DNA of 6,328 nt, taken from NCBI GenBank assembly GCA_025963955.1, contig JAOPZU010000163.1, forward strand, positions 1 through 6,328, given 5' to 3'. How positions within the stretch are numbered: the stretch's first letter is position 1; every line of letters begins with the position of its first letter. Both the position numbers and the translations under genes were made by a program. Source of the DNA: Solirubrobacterales bacterium. Lineage in GTDB: Bacteria; Actinomycetota; Thermoleophilia; Solirubrobacterales; Solirubrobacteraceae. Below the pieces are notes generated by a model. That model was not told the origin of the DNA, searched no databases, and was given only the letters and a program-made list of their open reading frames with translations. Shown here piece after piece: positions 3,963 to 6,328 of this stretch.

Positions 3963-6328
3963 TTGCCCGATCCCGCCGCCTCCGCACGCCATTCCAGTGA
4001 TGCCCTGAACGCCGTCTCCCGGTTGTTCTCCGCGTCGTTGGACGCGCGCGGCCCGGGCGCGCTGCACCGGCTGCTCCTCCAGGAGGCGTGCGTCCTCTTC
4101 GGCGCCACCGGCGCCGTGCTCATCGGCGTCGAGGGGCGCGAGCGCCTCGCGCACCTGCTGTGCGTCCATCCCCTGCAGCCCCGTCCGGACCGGCGCCTGC
4201 CCCTCGACGCCCTCCCGGCCCTGGCCGAGCTGGTGGACGACGGCGCGCCGCAGGTCCGCCTGGCCCACCCACGCGCCCAGGTGCTGGCCCGGCTCGTGGG
4301 CTGGGCCGTCGACACGCCCGTCGCGCTCATGCTGCCGCTGCGCTCGCGCGAGGAGCTCGACCACGTGCTCGTCCTGCGCGGCCCGCACGCGCGGTGGGCG
4401 GACGACGGGGACCTCACCGAGGTCGCCGCGGCCTTCGCCGGCGCGGCCGGCGCCGCGATGGCCCAGGCCCGTCTCGCCGAGGAGCAGGCGAAGCGCATGG
4501 CGCAGCAGACCGCGCTCGCGCGCGCCGGACGCCAGCTCAACGACCGAGGCCTCGACCTGCCCGCGGTCCTCTACGGGATCTGCTCCGAGGCGCAGGCGAT
4601 CCTCGACGCCGAGAAGTCGGTCGTCTACCGCCTGGACACGGACGACGAGCTCATCGTCGAGGCGTGCCTCGGGCTACCGGACGGGGCCGCGGGCCGCCGG
4701 CTCCCGGCCGGGACCGGCCTCTCCGGCCGGGTCGTGCACGGGGACCGGGCGCTGCTGACCAACGACTACCGCCGGCTGGTGGAACCGAGCCAGGACAGCC
4801 CGTTCCACGACGTCCGGAGCTGCCTCGCGGTCCCGCTGCGCTGGGACGGCGAGCTGCGCGGGGTCCTGTGCGTGGGCTTCACGCGGCCGCAGTTCGTCGA
4901 CGCTCGCGACCTGGCCCTGCTGGAGGCCTTCGGGGAGCTCGCCGCCGCCGCCTGCCGCAACGCGAGCGCCGCCGCCGGGCTGGCCCGCGCGGCCCGGACC
5001 GACGGGCTGACCGGCTGCCTGAACCAGTCGGCGCTCCGCGACACCCTGCGCGTGGAGGTCGCCCGCGCACGGCGGACCGGGACCACCCTGAGCACCGTGC
5101 TGCTGGATCTCGATGAGTTCAAGGAGGTCAACGAGCGCAGCGGCCACCTGGCGGGCGACGAGGTCCTGCGCCGCGTCGGGGACGCGCTGCGCGCCGCGGT
5201 CCGCCCCTACGACGCGGTCGCGCGCTACGGCGGCGACGAGTTCGTCATCGTCTGTCCCGGTGCCGACGAGAGCACCGCGCTGGAGGTTGCGCACCGCGCC
5301 ATCGACCGCGTCGAGTCCGGGATCCGCGCGGTGGGCGGGGCACGGGGGACCGCCGTCACCGCGGGCGTCGCCGAGCTGCAGCCCGGTCAGGACGTCCTGG
5401 CTCTGCTGGACGACGCCGACCGCGCGCTGATGTACGGCAAGCAGGAGCTCGGGCGGGGCGTGGCCGTTCGCTCCAGCGAGCTCCCTGCGGCGTACACGGC
5501 CGAGATGGACGATCGTCACGTCTCGCGCCTGAGCGCGGGCGCGGACGAGCCGCCGCGGTCCCTGGCGCCACGCTTCGCGGGGATGGGCGAGGCCCGGGGG
5601 AGCGTCCCGCCGCCCGCCGCCTGGCCGGTGACCTCGGCCGGCGACGCCGAGCGCCTGCGCCTGGAGAAGCGCACGCGGCAGCTCGCCATCGCCAGCACCC
5701 TCGGGACGCGCGTGGCCGGGCTGACCGACCCCGCCGCCATCACCGACGCCGTCGTCGACGAGCTGCACCGCGCCTTCGGCTACTTCCTCTGCGCCGCGGT
5801 CCGGCTGCGCGAGGACGGCTACGTGGAGGCCGCGTCCGTCCGCGGGGAACCCTTCGTCCGGCTGTTCGCCGAGCGGTGGTCCCAGCCGCGTGAGGCGGGC
5901 GTCATCGGCCGCACGCTGCGCTCGCGCCGCGTCACGGTCGTGGACGACGTGCTGCTCGAAGCGGGCTACAGCCCGACGAGCGCGACGGGGGATGTCCGCA
6001 GCGAGATGACCGCCCCGGTCTTCGTCGGGGACCAGCTCTGGGGCGTGCTCAACGTGGAGGAGACGCGGCCGCGCGCCTTCGACGAGAACGACGCCCAGCT
6101 GCTGCAGACCCTCGCCGACCAGACGGGCGCCGCGCTGCGTGGAGCCGCGCTCTACGCCCAGCTCGAGCGGGCGTACCGGGGGACGGCCGAGGCGCTCGCC
6201 GCGGCCCTGGAGGCCAAGGACGCCTACACCGCGCAGCACGCGCACTCGATCGTGGAGTGGGCGGACGCGGTCGGCGAGGCGCTCGGGCTCTCCTCGGAGG
6301 ACCGGCACGACCTGCGCTACGGGGCGAT
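3963..6328 (+). CDS. Hybrid c-di-GMP enzyme, GAF-GAF-GGDEF-GAF-HD-GYP (runs off right edge)
   Basis: The frame is open from the stop at 3933 to the window end, giving 788 residues from TTG 3963 with no transmembrane helix or signal peptide. In order: a GAF-like domain (about 14-175), a second GAF (about 185-335), a GGDEF domain (about 345-500), a Pro/Ala-rich linker (500-562), a third GAF (about 570-730) and the start of an HD-GYP domain (from about 740). The cyclase looks active: TDGLTGCLN (346-354), metal-site Asp382 in DLDEFKEVN, and YGGDEF with GGDEF at 423-427. RPYD (414-417), five residues before GGDEF, is the product-inhibition I-site. HD-GYP begins AALEAKDAYTAQHAHS with His759; the catalytic HD pair lies beyond the edge, so phosphodiesterase activity is unverified. 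No ATG or GTG precedes the first GAF, so TTG 3963 is the best start; it lacks a Shine-Dalgarno sequence. TTG 4023 would cut into the first GAF helix. Confidence 0.9.
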   Translation, partial: MPDPAASARHSSDALNAVSRLFSASLDARGPGALHRLLLQEACVLFGATGAVLIGVEGRERLAHLLCVHPLQPRPDRRLPLDALPALAELVDDGAPQVRLAHPRAQVLARLVGWAVDTPVALMLPLRSREELDHVLVLRGPHARWADDGDLTEVAAAFAGAAGAAMAQARLAEEQAKRMAQQTALARAGRQLNDRGLDLPAVLYGICSEAQAILDAEKSVVYRLDTDDELIVEACLGLPDGAAGRRLPAGTGLSGRVVHGDRALLTNDYRRLVEPSQDSPFHDVRSCLAVPLRWDGELRGVLCVGFTRPQFVDARDLALLEAFGELAAAACRNASAAAGLARAARTDGLTGCLNQSALRDTLRVEVARARRTGTTLSTVLLDLDEFKEVNERSGHLAGDEVLRRVGDALRAAVRPYDAVARYGGDEFVIVCPGADESTALEVAHRAIDRVESGIRAVGGARGTAVTAGVAELQPGQDVLALLDDADRALMYGKQELGRGVAVRSSELPAAYTAEMDDRHVSRLSAGADEPPRSLAPRFAGMGEARGSVPPPAAWPVTSAGDAERLRLEKRTRQLAIASTLGTRVAGLTDPAAITDAVVDELHRAFGYFLCAAVRLREDGYVEAASVRGEPFVRLFAERWSQPREAGVIGRTLRSRRVTVVDDVLLEAGYSPTSATGDVRSEMTAPVFVGDQLWGVLNVEETRPRAFDENDAQLLQTLADQTGAALRGAALYAQLERAYRGTAEALAAALEAKDAYTAQHAHSIVEWADAVGEALGLSSEDRHDLRYGA

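Noticed and set aside
3837..4540. Minus-strand open frames overlapping the start of the c-di-GMP gene and the tRNA
   Set aside because: They show low-complexity Arg/Ser/Ala composition, one overlaps the tRNA, and the plus strand gives a coherent GAF domain.
4674..6308. Long minus-strand open frame (544 codons) opposite the c-di-GMP gene
   Set aside because: Its translation is repetitive Arg/Gly/Val/Asp-rich with no motif, whereas the plus strand over the same bases gives GGDEF, GAF and HD-GYP motifs. It is an antisense shadow caused by high GC.

Overview
The window is very GC-rich, densely packed DNA with strong G/C bias at third codon positions, GTG and TTG starts, few Shine-Dalgarno sequences and a tRNA gene without encoded CCA. 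This points to a high-GC actinobacterium. The lipoprotein sequence style and the multi-GAF GGDEF/HD-GYP architecture make the Thermoleophilia/Solirubrobacterales (Patulibacter- or Conexibacter-like) my best guess, but this is inference and is not proven here. I see no mobile element, CRISPR array or integration scar. The region looks like ordinary chromosome.

Layout. (1) 1-358, minus: the N-terminal part of a secreted lipoprotein that continues beyond the left edge. (2) 424-2150, plus: a two-gene operon, a hotdog-fold acyl-CoA thioesterase overlapping by four bases (ATGA) with an iron-type alcohol dehydrogenase that matches hydroxyacid-oxoacid transhydrogenase (the ADHFE1/HOT type). (3) 2185-3714, minus: a low-molecular-weight protein tyrosine phosphatase followed by a cytoplasmic type L-asparaginase, convergent with the operon. 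(4) 3769-3858, minus: tRNA-Ser(GCT). (5) 3963-6328, plus, running off the right edge: a large cytoplasmic c-di-GMP enzyme with order GAF-GAF-GGDEF-GAF-HD-GYP. The GGDEF motif and the inhibitory RxxD site are intact. The metal-binding HD pair of the HD-GYP domain lies just beyond the window.

Two regulatory patterns stand out. First, the four genes that appear to start their own transcripts (lipoprotein, thioesterase, phosphatase, asparaginase) each have a TAnnnT -10-like hexamer ending 6-7 bases before a start codon and no Shine-Dalgarno sequence. This is the geometry of leaderless mRNAs. The one clearly operon-internal gene, the transhydrogenase, instead has a GGAGG ribosome-binding site. Second, the c-di-GMP gene lacks that geometry and has a sigma-28 (FliA/WhiG/SigD) type promoter match, TAAAG...GCCGATGT, about 30 bases before its probable TTG start. 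This would tie it to a motility or developmental regulon.

The genes do not form one pathway. The thioesterase/transhydrogenase pair suggests CoA-thioester and 4-hydroxybutyrate/2-hydroxyglutarate-type carbon metabolism. The asparaginase feeds nitrogen and aspartate metabolism. The phosphatase and the c-di-GMP enzyme are signalling proteins.
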